Notes: generated by a model not told the origin, from the sequence alone. DNA of 64,000 bases from Nonlabens tegetincola (GCF_002954355.1 NZ_MQVV01000016.1:372001-436000), one strand, 5' to 3'. Counted from the first letter of the stretch, positions 9,405 through 19,277 are shown. Translations and numbers: made by a program.

Positions 9405-10226
9405 CTATTCATAAACCCGTACATAATCGACTTCTAAAACCTGTGGAAAAACGGTACTAGAACTAGGCGATCCAACGAAAGATCCACCAACGGCCATATT
9501 TATAATGATATAAAATTCATTATCATTAAAAACCCACTCGCCAGGAACATCATCGGGAGTAATTTGATTATATAAAACATCATCTACATAATAATTGATG
9601 TAATCTGGACCCCATTCAATTCCAAAAACATGAAAATCTGTATCGAATCTTTCGGTTACTAAATCATATGATTTTGAAATCGAATTTGCGCCACTATAAC
9701 CAGGGCCATGTACAGTCCCTAAAACTATGGTAGGATCTTGACCTCGATACTCCATGATATCAATTTCACCTATTTGTGGCCAGACTTGAGTTCCATTATT
9801 ATCATCTCCTAATAACCAGAAAGCTGGCCAAATTCCTTGTCCCCATGGTAACTTCATACGAGCCTCAAATCTCCCAAAGGTTTTTTGAAACTTACCCTTT
9901 GTCAAAATACGTGCACTTGTATATCCAGAACCTTGAAAATTCTCTTGAAGCGCTGTTATTTTAAGAACACCGTCTTCAACAATGACATTTTCTGCTCGAT
10001 CTGTGTAATACTGTAATTCATTATTTCCCCATCCAGGAATGCCTTGCGCAGTTCCATCACCAATATTATAATCCCAAAGGTTAGAATCTGGTGCACCAGG
10101 ATTATCAAAATTATCCTCTAGCACTAATCTATTCATGGTAGTTACCTGCTGTTGATCATCCGATTCACAGGAATAAAAGGCTGCTACAAAAACAGCTGGT
10201 AATAAAATCTTCAAATATGTTTTCAT
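9405..10226 (-). CDS. GH16 laminarinase-type lipoprotein
   Basis: A 273-residue lipoprotein (signal MKTYLKILLPAVFVAAFYSC, lipid Cys20) that is almost entirely a GH16 beta-jelly-roll domain. The signature GEIDIMEYRG carries nucleophile Glu154, Asp156 and acid/base Glu159, with the extra Met of the laminarinase-type motif. Such enzymes cut internal beta-1,3 bonds of laminarin. The protein ends right after the jelly roll (LEVDYVRVYE) and has no C-terminal binding module, unlike many secreted GH16 enzymes. It lies 12 bases downstream of the glycan-binding lipoprotein gene and is probably co-transcribed with it. Confidence 0.93.
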   Translation of the reverse strand: MKTYLKILLPAVFVAAFYSCESDDQQQVTTMNRLVLEDNFDNPGAPDSNLWDYNIGDGTAQGIPGWGNNELQYYTDRAENVIVEDGVLKITALQENFQGSGYTSARILTKGKFQKTFGRFEARMKLPWGQGIWPAFWLLGDDNNGTQVWPQIGEIDIMEYRGQDPTIVLGTVHGPGYSGANSISKSYDLVTERFDTDFHVFGIEWGPDYINYYVDDVLYNQITPDDVPGEWVFNDNEFYIIINMAVGGSFVGSPSSSTVFPQVLEVDYVRVYE

Positions 10227-10238
10227 AATTTGATCTTC

Positions 10239-12167
10239 TTAATTTCTAAAATAAATATTGTCTACAAAAACATCAGTCCCTTCAAATGGCTGTGCCACAA
10301 TAATGTATTGAGCAATATTGTCCCTATTTACTAATCCAGTAAAATCTGATAACGGTATGTCATGACTTACCCATTGACCGGTCGCTGGACTGGTGATGCT
10401 AACCTCATGTTCTGTATCATCTCCACCTCCGAAAACTCCGTTAGCTCCAAAATCAACGAGTTTTATATTAAATTGAGTGTAACCTGCCGACCAAGTATCA
10501 ATTCTAAAATGTGTCATTCCAGTTGCATCAATGGTATTTGATGTAGTTTCAATTCCAGCAAAGCCTAGGGTAGCGTACTTTTTAACATCGTCGCCAGCTA
10601 TCACTTCATCAGTGAGCGTTGTTGCAGCAGAAGACCAAGGAGTTCTAAATGTGTCCACAGGTACATTAGTATAGGCATTACTATAAAGCGATATTACATT
10701 ACTACTAGGGTCTACTGGAGTAGGTGCAGCAACTACTGGTGATGTAGGTACCGTATAATAATAAATATTATCAACAAAAAGATTTGAAATTGTACTATCT
10801 GAAACGAAGAAAATTAAACCTAACTGATCTCTAGATGCTAGTCCCGTAAAATTTGCCAAAGGCACATCAAAACCTACCCATTGGTTTTCTTGTAATTGAT
10901 TACTACTTAATGTTACGCTTCCAGAACTTTCATTACCACCTACGTTATTAATTAATTGAAGTCTAATAAAATCTCCTGGATCAATAGTTTCTCGTACTTG
11001 TAAATCAACGTGTATATGAGTCATTGAAGAAGCGTTTACAGTAGGAACATTAAGAAAGGTTCCTATACCTACAAAGTTTAAATCTGTATACGTTATGACG
11101 TTATCACCACCAAAATTAGCTGGTGGAGCACCACCTTGAGTGGTCTGTCCATCTGGTGTAAAAAATCCATTATAGTAATCTACCGGAATATTGTTGTAAG
11201 CATCACTAAAAACTGATATTACATTACTAGGATCTCTTGTTGGGACAGGTGCACTAGTAAAATTTCCTAATGAATTGATCGTCAACGATCCTGCTGCATC
11301 AATTCCTGCAAGGCTTGCAGAAATAACAGTTGTTCCAGGTCCACTTACCATTGCAATTCCACTGGAATCAATTGTAGCAACACTGTTATCAGAAGATGAA
11401 AAATCAAAATACGCAGGTGCAGCTGTAACCGTGATGTCTCCATTTGCTGAATTTAAAGTTTGAGTAAGTCCTCCTATAGGTAAATCACTACCAGTAAAAG
11501 AAGATGTCACTTGATCTTGTCCTTCCAAAATACGAGGTCGTGGTTGCGCTATGGTTCCTAATTTTTCAAACTGTAACTCATCTACCCAAAAAGTGTAGGC
11601 ATTTCCTCCTGTATCTTGTGTACCTGCACTGAACCAGAACATACCTCTTTCTTGAGTAAGTTTTGACGCATCAGGAATAGGAATTATAATTTTTTGCCAG
11701 GCTGTGCTCAGGCTCACATTAGTTCTAGCTACTCTGAACCTATCACCTTCAAAATCAACACCAAATCCCATTTCACCTATTGTAACTCCTTGTGTTGCGC
11801 GAGCCCAAAATGTCAAAGCATCGTAATCACTTAAATCTCTAGGTCCGGCATCACTTCTAAATATAGCACCAGCAAAACTACCGTCTGGATCATTTGCATT
11901 AGGAACGTCTATTCTTATTGAAGAGTTACTTTCATATGCTACCTGATTATCGACTGAAAAAACATCTGGTTTTGCACCTTGAAATGGAAAGTAAAAATTG
12001 CTTCCCATTGCTACAAAATTATCAGTAAAAATCTCTCCTGTAGTTGGAAATCCAGCCTCAACAGCATCATCAGAAAGATCTCTTTCACAACTGATTAATA
12101 CCATTATTAAAGCTAAAAAACTACCGATCGCTTTTAATTTATATACTCTATTTTTCATCATTTGCAT
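10239..12167 (-). CDS. Surface glycan-binding lipoprotein with repeated beta-sandwich domains
   Basis: A 642-residue protein with a lipoprotein signal ending LIMVLISC (Cys27). No catalytic motif is visible. Domain 1 (about 45-203) is a beta-sandwich like a carbohydrate-binding module. A short Ig-like, Big-2-type domain follows (about 205-300, SSDNSVATIDSSGIAMVSG). Then two related domains of about 165 residues begin with PTRDPSNVISVFSDAYNNIP (about 308) and PVDPSSNVISLYSNAYTNVP (about 482); both end with a VDNIYY/VDNIYF strand, so they are an internal duplication. The position between the glycosidase-barrel gene and GH16 suits a surface glycan-binding protein of a polysaccharide locus, the SusE/F-like role. 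Substrate binding is inferred from the context. Confidence 0.75.
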   Translation of the reverse strand: MQMMKNRVYKLKAIGSFLALIMVLISCERDLSDDAVEAGFPTTGEIFTDNFVAMGSNFYFPFQGAKPDVFSVDNQVAYESNSSIRIDVPNANDPDGSFAGAIFRSDAGPRDLSDYDALTFWARATQGVTIGEMGFGVDFEGDRFRVARTNVSLSTAWQKIIIPIPDASKLTQERGMFWFSAGTQDTGGNAYTFWVDELQFEKLGTIAQPRPRILEGQDQVTSSFTGSDLPIGGLTQTLNSANGDITVTAAPAYFDFSSSDNSVATIDSSGIAMVSGPGTTVISASLAGIDAAGSLTINSLGNFTSAPVPTRDPSNVISVFSDAYNNIPVDYYNGFFTPDGQTTQGGAPPANFGGDNVITYTDLNFVGIGTFLNVPTVNASSMTHIHVDLQVRETIDPGDFIRLQLINNVGGNESSGSVTLSSNQLQENQWVGFDVPLANFTGLASRDQLGLIFFVSDSTISNLFVDNIYYYTVPTSPVVAAPTPVDPSSNVISLYSNAYTNVPVDTFRTPWSSAATTLTDEVIAGDDVKKYATLGFAGIETTSNTIDATGMTHFRIDTWSAGYTQFNIKLVDFGANGVFGGGDDTEHEVSITSPATGQWVSHDIPLSDFTGLVNRDNIAQYIIVAQPFEGTDVFVDNIYFRN

Positions 12168-12170
12168 TTT

Positions 12171-15100
12171 TTATTGACCTATGTTAATGTGAACGTACGT
12201 TCTGATTTCCCATTCTAAACCATCTGGAAAACCTACTGCGCTTATCGGATTAATTGGAGGGAAAGTATCTGCTGGAATAGCCGCTGGTGCATACCTTGGT
12301 GAGAATTCATTCAATGATCTCCAAGTTCCTCTTATACCTATACGAGTACTAGGTAATATAAACCAGTCTGGTTTACTAATACTAGTTGAAATATCCACCA
12401 TAAATTGATAAGGAAATGTCAGGTTAAAATCTCGATGGTAATCGTATGGACCCCAATCGTTAAATTTTGCGTGAGCTTGTAGCATAAAGTTTTTATATAT
12501 AGCTCGCAAATCACCACCATATCTTGTGATTAATCGGTCGCTATCACCATTTGCTTGACCATTACCATAATACCAGTTTGCGATCAAACCTAAATCAGGG
12601 CTCACCTTGGATACCATTCTAGAATGAATTTCCCATAAATCTTCAGCTGGTGCTGAATTAGGGAATATCAAGAAGGATCGATCTGCTTGAAATCCAATAT
12701 GAGCATCCATAGTAGTAGGTAAGTGACGGTAAACAAATCCTAAATTCATCGCAAACTTTGCATCTTCCGCTCTATCATTATCCCATTCATACATCCAAGT
12801 TCCTGGAGTTGGGTCATAAGTAAACAAAATTTCACCAGCGGTTGTTTCTCTATTACCATCTCTAACAACAAAAGGATCGTCTATCCAGTTACGTAATCTT
12901 CCAGGTCCATCTACATCATTAGGCATGGCATCAATTAGTGGTTTACGCCACATGAAATTAGGCGCTATTTGAAAGTTTCCAACATTGTAAGCAATACCTG
13001 ATAATACACTATTTTGATTCCCGCTACCGCTATCGATAAGTCTCCATCCTGTAAAAGTCTGAGTTTGATCAGATCCTGCATTGGCCACTAATCCCATTGT
13101 AGAGGCCATTCCGTACCATCTAAAATTGCCATTTTCATAAGTAAGCTTAAGTTTTCCACCCCAATTATCGGAAGATTGAATGCGGTCTTCAAAAACAGTA
13201 TAATTACCTGAAGTTCCTGTTACATCTTGATAGCTTATACCATTAAGAGGACTTCCACCCCAAATTCCTCCTACAGTAATTCCTAGTTTACCAACTTGTC
13301 TATTTACTGCAATCGTAGCACGCTCAGTAGGCCAAGGCGGTATAATACCACTACGAGCTTGCACAGGATCAATGACTCTTCTTCCAGTATTCGGATCAAT
13401 ATCAATATCACGTTCAAAATCACGTTGATAAACACCAGCTACATCCCATTTCCCTAATTGTCTCCTGTATTTGAACATCATAGTAGGATTTGCTGCCCAC
13501 CAAAGTTGCGGCCCAACAGCTGCTTTTAAACCTTCGAAAATTCCTTTCCCGTCTATTTCAGCTCCAAGGAATTCTCCTCCATAAATATCAAGATTAGGTC
13601 CGTAGTTTGCTTCTCTATATAAATTAAAGAAATCTCCTTCATAACCCCAATGATAATGACCTGTTCTATAGAAGCCCCTTAAATCAAAATCTTTGGCATT
13701 CCATTCAAATTCTGCTTGATAAATTTGGACTCTGTTTAAATCGTTTATATTGATTTCCTCATCATTAGTATCATCAACCACAACAGGTCTTACCCGGTTT
13801 TCGTAGAATATCTCGTTTATTGGATTTTGAGCAACATTACCTGTGATGTTTACATTAACTTCTGCTCTCATGTTGGCCGCTGGCTTTCCTTCAACTCCGA
13901 CAAAGTAGGACTGCATGTGATCAAAGCCTAGTTGATTAGGTAAAGCATTACTATCAGGATCTGGATTGTCTGGTGTAGTAATTAAATCACCACCAGTATT
14001 AAATGTAGTGAACCTAGCACTTAGGTTACTTATTCTCAAAAGCTGACCATCGCCTCCATTTCCGGCCGCAGCTTTATCGCCTCTAGCTTTCAATACATAT
14101 TCCATTAGATTTACTGACTTAAAATATTCAGATACAGTAATTAATGAAACACCTGGAGCATAAGGATTTAAATCATGTACATCTTTTAAAGCGTAGTAAG
14201 ATGCTCTAGGATATAGCGTGTATAAACCGCTCGCGTTAGGTCTACCTTTTGCACAAATCCCAAACCATTCTTCATTCATGTTTTTAGATCCATTTTTAGT
14301 ATCTAAGGTGTAACCACCAGCAGTCCAACTAGCTTCAGTGTTATGGATGTCTAAATCCTTAGTTTGTCCTCGTTTCCACCATCCATCACTGAACTGGAAT
14401 GTAAATCCACCTATTGAGTTTTGAGCCTTACCTAAACCAGCAGCATTTTCATAAATTTCTTTCCAATTATTAACCATGTAATAAGCCTGCATCTTTTGAT
14501 CTTCCTGCATTGCAATTGCATTAAAAGCATCTGATCCAAATTCTGAGAACATTAATGGTTTGCCAAGTTCATTCTTTACTCTTTCAAAAGCATCGGTAAA
14601 GGATACTCCACGATACATATTTGTTGCGTAAACATCTATATCTGGAGCATGTTCTGCCACTAATTCAAGGAATAACAAATCACCATTACAAATAGCGACA
14701 GGTTTGTTTGAGACTATTGATTTTATCTCGAGAACAGCCTCATTCATTAATGAATACATAGCCCTAGCTCTCTTTTTAATGGTTCCATCAGTTCCTATAG
14801 GAACATCTTCAGTTTCGGCACCACCCCATGACAAACCGTAATTATTTTCATTACCTAACATGAACATTAATAATCCTGGCGTATCCTTAAATTCATTAGC
14901 AAGCTTTTTTACTTCATTTAGTAAGAACCGCTTTGTTTTCGGATCGCTATATTCTGTGTTGGGCACCCAAACACCATCTATAGTTAAACCATACCTACCG
15001 AATGAATGATTTAGAAGGGTGTATATTCCATAATTCTCATATATATATGTTACCCATTTAGGTTGAATTCCACTATATACTCTTATGGTATTAACGTTCA

Positions 15101-15353
15101 TATTTTGCAGCAGGGACATCTCAGCATCAAGAGCTTCTTTAATAAAGTCATCCGGTTGTGACCAAAAATCATAAGAATAGTTTGCTCCAATCGGAACATA
15201 ATCCCAATTCATACCATTTATCATAAAGGGTTGACCATCTACGGTAAGAGTTTGACCACTAGCATTTGAAACTAATTCGACCTTTTGATTTTGACCGTGT
15301 AATTGAAAAACCACAGCAAGTAAAAGGAATGTTATTATGAAGTTCTTATTCAT
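12171..15353 (-). CDS. Clan-A-like glycosidase domain joined to a C-terminal outer-membrane barrel
   Basis: The 1060-residue protein has a signal peptide (MNKNFIITFLLLAVVFQLHG). Residues about 30-400 form a TIM barrel of glycosidase clan A type, with a probable acid/base Glu169 in MLGNENNYG and nucleophile Glu271 in LMFSEFGSD. Similar sequences are usually annotated as GH2-like or simply glycosidase; the exact family is unclear. From about residue 430 the sequence changes to alternating aromatic strands separated by Gly/Asn/Asp turns (for example WYGMASTMG, FRWYG) and ends in a strand (RTYVHINIGQ), as in an outer-membrane beta-barrel. It is the first gene of the glucan cluster, behind a probable operator, so it probably starts the operon. 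A surface-anchored glycosidase is the simplest reading. Confidence 0.68.
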   Translation of the reverse strand: MNKNFIITFLLLAVVFQLHGQNQKVELVSNASGQTLTVDGQPFMINGMNWDYVPIGANYSYDFWSQPDDFIKEALDAEMSLLQNMNVNTIRVYSGIQPKWVTYIYENYGIYTLLNHSFGRYGLTIDGVWVPNTEYSDPKTKRFLLNEVKKLANEFKDTPGLLMFMLGNENNYGLSWGGAETEDVPIGTDGTIKKRARAMYSLMNEAVLEIKSIVSNKPVAICNGDLLFLELVAEHAPDIDVYATNMYRGVSFTDAFERVKNELGKPLMFSEFGSDAFNAIAMQEDQKMQAYYMVNNWKEIYENAAGLGKAQNSIGGFTFQFSDGWWKRGQTKDLDIHNTEASWTAGGYTLDTKNGSKNMNEEWFGICAKGRPNASGLYTLYPRASYYALKDVHDLNPYAPGVSLITVSEYFKSVNLMEYVLKARGDKAAAGNGGDGQLLRISNLSARFTTFNTGGDLITTPDNPDPDSNALPNQLGFDHMQSYFVGVEGKPAANMRAEVNVNITGNVAQNPINEIFYENRVRPVVVDDTNDEEININDLNRVQIYQAEFEWNAKDFDLRGFYRTGHYHWGYEGDFFNLYREANYGPNLDIYGGEFLGAEIDGKGIFEGLKAAVGPQLWWAANPTMMFKYRRQLGKWDVAGVYQRDFERDIDIDPNTGRRVIDPVQARSGIIPPWPTERATIAVNRQVGKLGITVGGIWGGSPLNGISYQDVTGTSGNYTVFEDRIQSSDNWGGKLKLTYENGNFRWYGMASTMGLVANAGSDQTQTFTGWRLIDSGSGNQNSVLSGIAYNVGNFQIAPNFMWRKPLIDAMPNDVDGPGRLRNWIDDPFVVRDGNRETTAGEILFTYDPTPGTWMYEWDNDRAEDAKFAMNLGFVYRHLPTTMDAHIGFQADRSFLIFPNSAPAEDLWEIHSRMVSKVSPDLGLIANWYYGNGQANGDSDRLITRYGGDLRAIYKNFMLQAHAKFNDWGPYDYHRDFNLTFPYQFMVDISTSISKPDWFILPSTRIGIRGTWRSLNEFSPRYAPAAIPADTFPPINPISAVGFPDGLEWEIRTYVHINIGQ

Positions 15354-15388
15354 GTAAAATAATTTGGTTATGAATTGAAAACGATTTC

Positions 15389-15423
15389 GTAAACGCTGTC
15401 ATTAACAAACCGATAACGTTTAC
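15389..15423. promoter_or_regulatory. Spaced inverted repeat, probable operator of the glucan locus
   Basis: GTAAACGCTGTC at 15389-15400 and GATAACGTTTAC at 15412-15423 are inverted repeats with 10 of 12 positions matching, separated by 11 bases. The centre lies about 53 bases upstream of the first glucan-locus gene (start 15353), between it and the LuxR-type regulator gene. The symmetry and place suit a dimeric transcription factor; which protein binds is not shown. Confidence 0.55.
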
Positions 15424-15503
15424 ATCGATAAATGTAAAAGTTGTTTTAAAAAAACAAAAGAAAATCACCTTTACTAAAATGCAACAAACATGCAATTGAA
15501 GAG

Positions 15504-15525
15504 TTACGCTTTCGCGAAAGCGTAA
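15504..15525. repeat. Palindrome copy 4 (intergenic, 22-base form)
   Basis: Core CGCTTTCGCGAAAGCG at 15507-15522 with TTA/TAA flanks, between the regulator gene and the first glucan-locus gene. It lies about 80 bases upstream of the inverted-repeat operator candidate. Confidence 0.95.
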
Positions 15526-15641
15526 AAAATACTATCTGATTTATTTTCAAACATTTAAAATATCACAGGCTGATAAAATTTGTGTATTTATAGATTTCTG
15601 TATAGGTAATGTTGTATTAAAATTACAGCAGATAGTATAAT

Positions 15642-18410
15642 TTAAATATCAACAATATAACCTGACAAACTGATATCGCGGTCCAATCCCAACTTTTTAC
15701 GCAAACGATATCGTTTAATCTCAACACTACGAGGAGAAATATTGAGTAAAGGAGCAATCTCTTTAGAAGATAAATTCAACCTCAAATAGACACATAACCG
15801 TAGATCACCAGAGGTTAAATTAGGATGACGTTCTTTTATCTTTTTAAAGAAATCTTTATCAGCATTATTGAAGGCTTCCTCAAAGGTTATCCAATCTTGT
15901 TTACTGTTCAGGTTTTTATCTACCAGATTACGTAGTGATTTGGTTTCGGTTGCTTCAGGTAATTTAGACAACTGCGACTTAAGTTCATTAAGAGTTTCAT
16001 TCTTTTTAATCATTGCCATAGTTGCCACAGCCAATTCTTTATTACGTAGTTCAATGTCGCCTCTAAGTTTTGAATTACGTAACTCAACAATTCGTTTTTC
16101 ATTCTCAAGGTTTTTCAACTCGAGCTCTTGCTGTTGCTTTTGAAGGGCTGCATTCTTTTTTCGCTTAAAATACCAAATGTAAAATCCATTTAATAAGCCA
16201 ACTAATACGATGGTTAAGAGTACATAAATTACAATAGCAGTATTTGACAAATAACCTGGTCGTTGAATAGTAAAATTAAAAGACGCAGTATCCTCAAGGA
16301 CTGCTCCATTTATACGAGATTTAAGCTTAAAAGTATAATCTCCAAACGAAAGATTTTTAAGCTGTGTCGAGGCATTTGTTGACCAAGTAGACCATGATTC
16401 ATCTTGTAATTTATAACTATATTCTACTTGATCTAAAATATTAAACGTAGGCACCGTATATCTAATGGATATCGTTCCTATATTATTATTGAAATCAACT
16501 CCATCAATTAAAGATCGGTATTTTTCTGAATTGTTATCCCTAGTAACCACCGAAGTAATTACTGGTTTATAATATTCATCTGAAGAATTTTCTGTATTCA
16601 AACTTAAATAACCGAAGCTTGTTCCTAGCAGATAATCATCATTCCCAATATGATGAATATTTTCATATCCTATTTTTTCTCTTCTAAAATTATATTGAAA
16701 TGGAATTTCCTTTATAGAAAAGCTACCGTTTATATCCTCGGTATCTATTTGAAAAATATTATTTTGATTGAACATCCATAGCAATCCATTTTCTTCCACT
16801 AGCGATGCCGACGTGTAATTAACGTCTTCGACTATTTTACTGAGTTTAGCATTAGGCCTGAAATTAGAATCGGTTCGCTTTTTTACATGAACAGTTCCTC
16901 TTTTTGAGTATATAATATCTCCTTTGAAACTTATAATATCCGAACCAATTCCCTTTGGCAGGGTTTCAATTTTCTCAACTGATAATGCTGTGGTTAATGC
17001 GTCGTTTAAAGTTATCTTATAAACTCCTTTATATTCGTGATTAATAAAAACCGTATCGTCTGCATCAATTGCAATAGCTTTAGAACTGATCGAAAAGCCT
17101 TTAATTGGAGTTGACTCAAATCCAGACTCCTTACGTTCTAATAGATACAAACCTTTATAGCTACCAGATAAATACGTATTCTCCTTTATTTTTAAGGTCT
17201 TCCAAAAACCGGTTGAATTTGAAATTGGAGTTACTTTATCTTCTTCAACAACAAATAATCCAATATTATGATTACAGAATAATACACCATCAAGAAAGTC
17301 TAAACTCCAAACTTGCCCTTGTGTTCCTTGCACAAACTTGAAGTTATCATTCCCTTTTTTAATAAATAGACCTTGATTGGTACCTACGTATAAATTATCC
17401 TCTAATTTAAAAGCAGTATGAACCGTACCTAATACTCCTTTGTAATCGTTGAAAACAGAAACCCCTGAATTAGGTTGTATAGTACAAACGCCCTTGTCTA
17501 AACCTATCCATAGATGTTCTTTACTATCTTCAAATATGCTTAGACAGGTATTATTAAGCAAACCTAGTGCTTGATTTATTTGATAAAGTAATTCACCTTG
17601 CGGTGAAATAACCATCAATCCATTTGCTATAGTTCCCAAAGCTATACTACCATTTTTAAGAAGAATTGCATCATAAACAGCAAGTCCTTCATTTATAGCG
17701 ATCGAAGTCTTATTTGTTATTTGACCATCTTCTAATTGAAGTATTTCACCTTGTGAGGTAATCGCCAGTAGCGTATTGTTTTGTGTAAACAATTGAACAA
17801 AACCTATTGTACCTATGGCAGTAGAAGGATATTTAAGAACTGATGCTCCATTCTCCAGTTGATACAAACCCTTATTAAGGACTTGAAAATAGTAGTTGTT
17901 TCCTGTTTTAAAAAACTTATGAATCACTTCATCACTTACAATAGGTTTTATTCCACCAGTTTCAATATTGTAAACATAGATATGTGATAAAGATTGAAAA
18001 AGAATTTGATTACCTGCAGATTGAATGCTCCAGAACTCCTCGTCTTCTCCTAATTCAATATTGCTTTTCTTGACAATAGAAGTGTATTCTAGCAGGCCTT
18101 TGTTATTCCTGCTCCAATATCCAAAATCTCTATAACAACCTGTAAAGATGAGATCATCACGCACGTGAACAGACCTCATAATACTTTCATTAGGTGTTTT
18201 ATAAAGGTTCCAGTGTGAACCATTATATTCTAGTAACCCTTGATTGTTTGCGGTATAGATATAGCCTGACCTATCCTGGGTTATCATCCAATTTTGATTA
18301 CCTGCTTGATAAGTAACAGGATCAAAGTTTTGTATAGGTGGAAGTTCTTGAGCCCCTAAGAAGTGACTTATAATTAGAATAAATAGTAAATACCTCTGTA
18401 TAGTTTTCAA
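15642..18410 (-). CDS. Beta-propeller sensor with LuxR-type DNA-binding domain
   Basis: A 922-residue protein with a signal peptide (MKTIQRYLLFILIISHFLGA), a periplasmic part of about 700 residues made of repeated propeller-like segments (such as LWIGLDKGVCTI), and a Y_Y_Y-type Ig domain near 640-720 (YSYKLQDESWSTWS). One membrane helix at about 733-757 (VIYVLLTIVLVGLLNGFYIWY) is followed by a Lys/Glu-rich coiled coil (about 760-830). The C-terminal LuxR-type helix-turn-helix is near 855-915 (LSSKEIAPLLNISPRSVEIK). There is no histidine kinase or receiver domain, so it is a one-piece transmembrane regulator of a type common in Bacteroidetes. Its place directly upstream of the glucan genes suggests that it controls them in response to oligosaccharide. 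Confidence 0.88.
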   Translation of the reverse strand: MKTIQRYLLFILIISHFLGAQELPPIQNFDPVTYQAGNQNWMITQDRSGYIYTANNQGLLEYNGSHWNLYKTPNESIMRSVHVRDDLIFTGCYRDFGYWSRNNKGLLEYTSIVKKSNIELGEDEEFWSIQSAGNQILFQSLSHIYVYNIETGGIKPIVSDEVIHKFFKTGNNYYFQVLNKGLYQLENGASVLKYPSTAIGTIGFVQLFTQNNTLLAITSQGEILQLEDGQITNKTSIAINEGLAVYDAILLKNGSIALGTIANGLMVISPQGELLYQINQALGLLNNTCLSIFEDSKEHLWIGLDKGVCTIQPNSGVSVFNDYKGVLGTVHTAFKLEDNLYVGTNQGLFIKKGNDNFKFVQGTQGQVWSLDFLDGVLFCNHNIGLFVVEEDKVTPISNSTGFWKTLKIKENTYLSGSYKGLYLLERKESGFESTPIKGFSISSKAIAIDADDTVFINHEYKGVYKITLNDALTTALSVEKIETLPKGIGSDIISFKGDIIYSKRGTVHVKKRTDSNFRPNAKLSKIVEDVNYTSASLVEENGLLWMFNQNNIFQIDTEDINGSFSIKEIPFQYNFRREKIGYENIHHIGNDDYLLGTSFGYLSLNTENSSDEYYKPVITSVVTRDNNSEKYRSLIDGVDFNNNIGTISIRYTVPTFNILDQVEYSYKLQDESWSTWSTNASTQLKNLSFGDYTFKLKSRINGAVLEDTASFNFTIQRPGYLSNTAIVIYVLLTIVLVGLLNGFYIWYFKRKKNAALQKQQQELELKNLENEKRIVELRNSKLRGDIELRNKELAVATMAMIKKNETLNELKSQLSKLPEATETKSLRNLVDKNLNSKQDWITFEEAFNNADKDFFKKIKERHPNLTSGDLRLCVYLRLNLSSKEIAPLLNISPRSVEIKRYRLRKKLGLDRDISLSGYIVDI

Positions 18411-18427
18411 ATTTGGAGCACTTTACC

Positions 18428-18435
18428 CAAATGTA
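18428..18435 (-). promoter_or_regulatory. Probable -7 element of the regulator gene
   Basis: On the minus strand the sequence is TACATTTG, a full match to the Bacteroidetes -7 element TAnnTTTG, 18 bases upstream of the ATG at 18410. No well-spaced -33 TTG was seen. Confidence 0.5.
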
Positions 18436-18509
18436 ATTAAAAAAACTATACAATTTCTTCTCAGTAAGCTGTTGATGATAATCCTCGTGAGGAATCAACA
18501 TACAACATC

Positions 18510-19277
18510 TTATTTATTGAAACCTTGAAGTTTGATGGCAGTGAGAACTTTTTTAGTGTATAGCGGGAAGTCAGCATTTTGTATCCAACTGTAATATCCT
18601 GGTTCTTGATTAAGGACATCTACCACTTTTTTACCGCGGTGTTTACCAAAATTAAAGCACTCCTCACCTTCCTTATTGTATACTATCATTCCAGCAAAAT
18701 CGACAGATTTACGTTGGGTTGAAAATTCTGATAAATACTTAATATTATTTTCTAACTCAGGATATTTATCCAATTGACCTTTAAGCACTTCATAGGTGGC
18801 TATGGTATCAGCTTCTGCGCTGTGTGCATCAGTCAAATCTTTATTACAATAAAATTTATATGCTGCCACTAGGGTACGTTGTTCCATTTTATGAAATATG
18901 TTTTGGACGTCCACGGCATGTCTTTTTCCCATATCAAAATCTACGCCTGCACGCAGCATTTCCTCTGCCAGCAATGGTATGTCAAAACGATTACTGTTAT
19001 AACCAGCAAGATCACTGTCCTTAATGATATTGTTGATCTCGTGAGCTAGCTGCTCAAAGGTAGGTTCATCTTTTACCATATCGTCAGAAATACCATGAAC
19101 AGCAGTGGTAGCAGGTGGAATGGGTATAGTTGGATTTACTCTATATGTATAGGTCTTTTCCTCGCCATCAGGAAATATTTTATGTATGGATATCTCTACA
19201 ATTCTATCTTTAGAAATATTAACACCAGTAGTTTCAAGATCAAAAAAACAAATTGGCCTGTGCAGTTGTAATTGCAT
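18510..19277 (-). CDS. DnaQ-like 3'-5' exonuclease
   Basis: A 255-residue DEDDh exonuclease. The motifs are in order: FDLETTG (residues about 12-18), VHGISDDMV, GYNSNRFDIPLL near 95-106, and the HxxxxD motif in AHSAEADT near 152-159. After the catalytic domain there are about 65 more residues with a FNFGKHRGKKVVDV...PGYYSWIQ block, resembling the small C-terminal domain found in some exonuclease X-like proteins. It may be a repair or proofreading nuclease; the lack of polymerase-binding features and the extra domain argue against it being the replicative epsilon subunit. A copy of the chromosomal palindrome lies 39 bases upstream of its start. Confidence 0.88.
   Translation of the reverse strand: MQLQLHRPICFFDLETTGVNISKDRIVEISIHKIFPDGEEKTYTYRVNPTIPIPPATTAVHGISDDMVKDEPTFEQLAHEINNIIKDSDLAGYNSNRFDIPLLAEEMLRAGVDFDMGKRHAVDVQNIFHKMEQRTLVAAYKFYCNKDLTDAHSAEADTIATYEVLKGQLDKYPELENNIKYLSEFSTQRKSVDFAGMIVYNKEGEECFNFGKHRGKKVVDVLNQEPGYYSWIQNADFPLYTKKVLTAIKLQGFNK

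Noticed and set aside
18471-18499. A hairpin (GTTGAT/ATCAAC with TCCTC/GAGGA) before the exonuclease 3' end as a terminator
   Set aside because: It has a five-base bulge and no T-run on either strand, and it lies in the leader of the regulator gene region rather than clearly after a stop.
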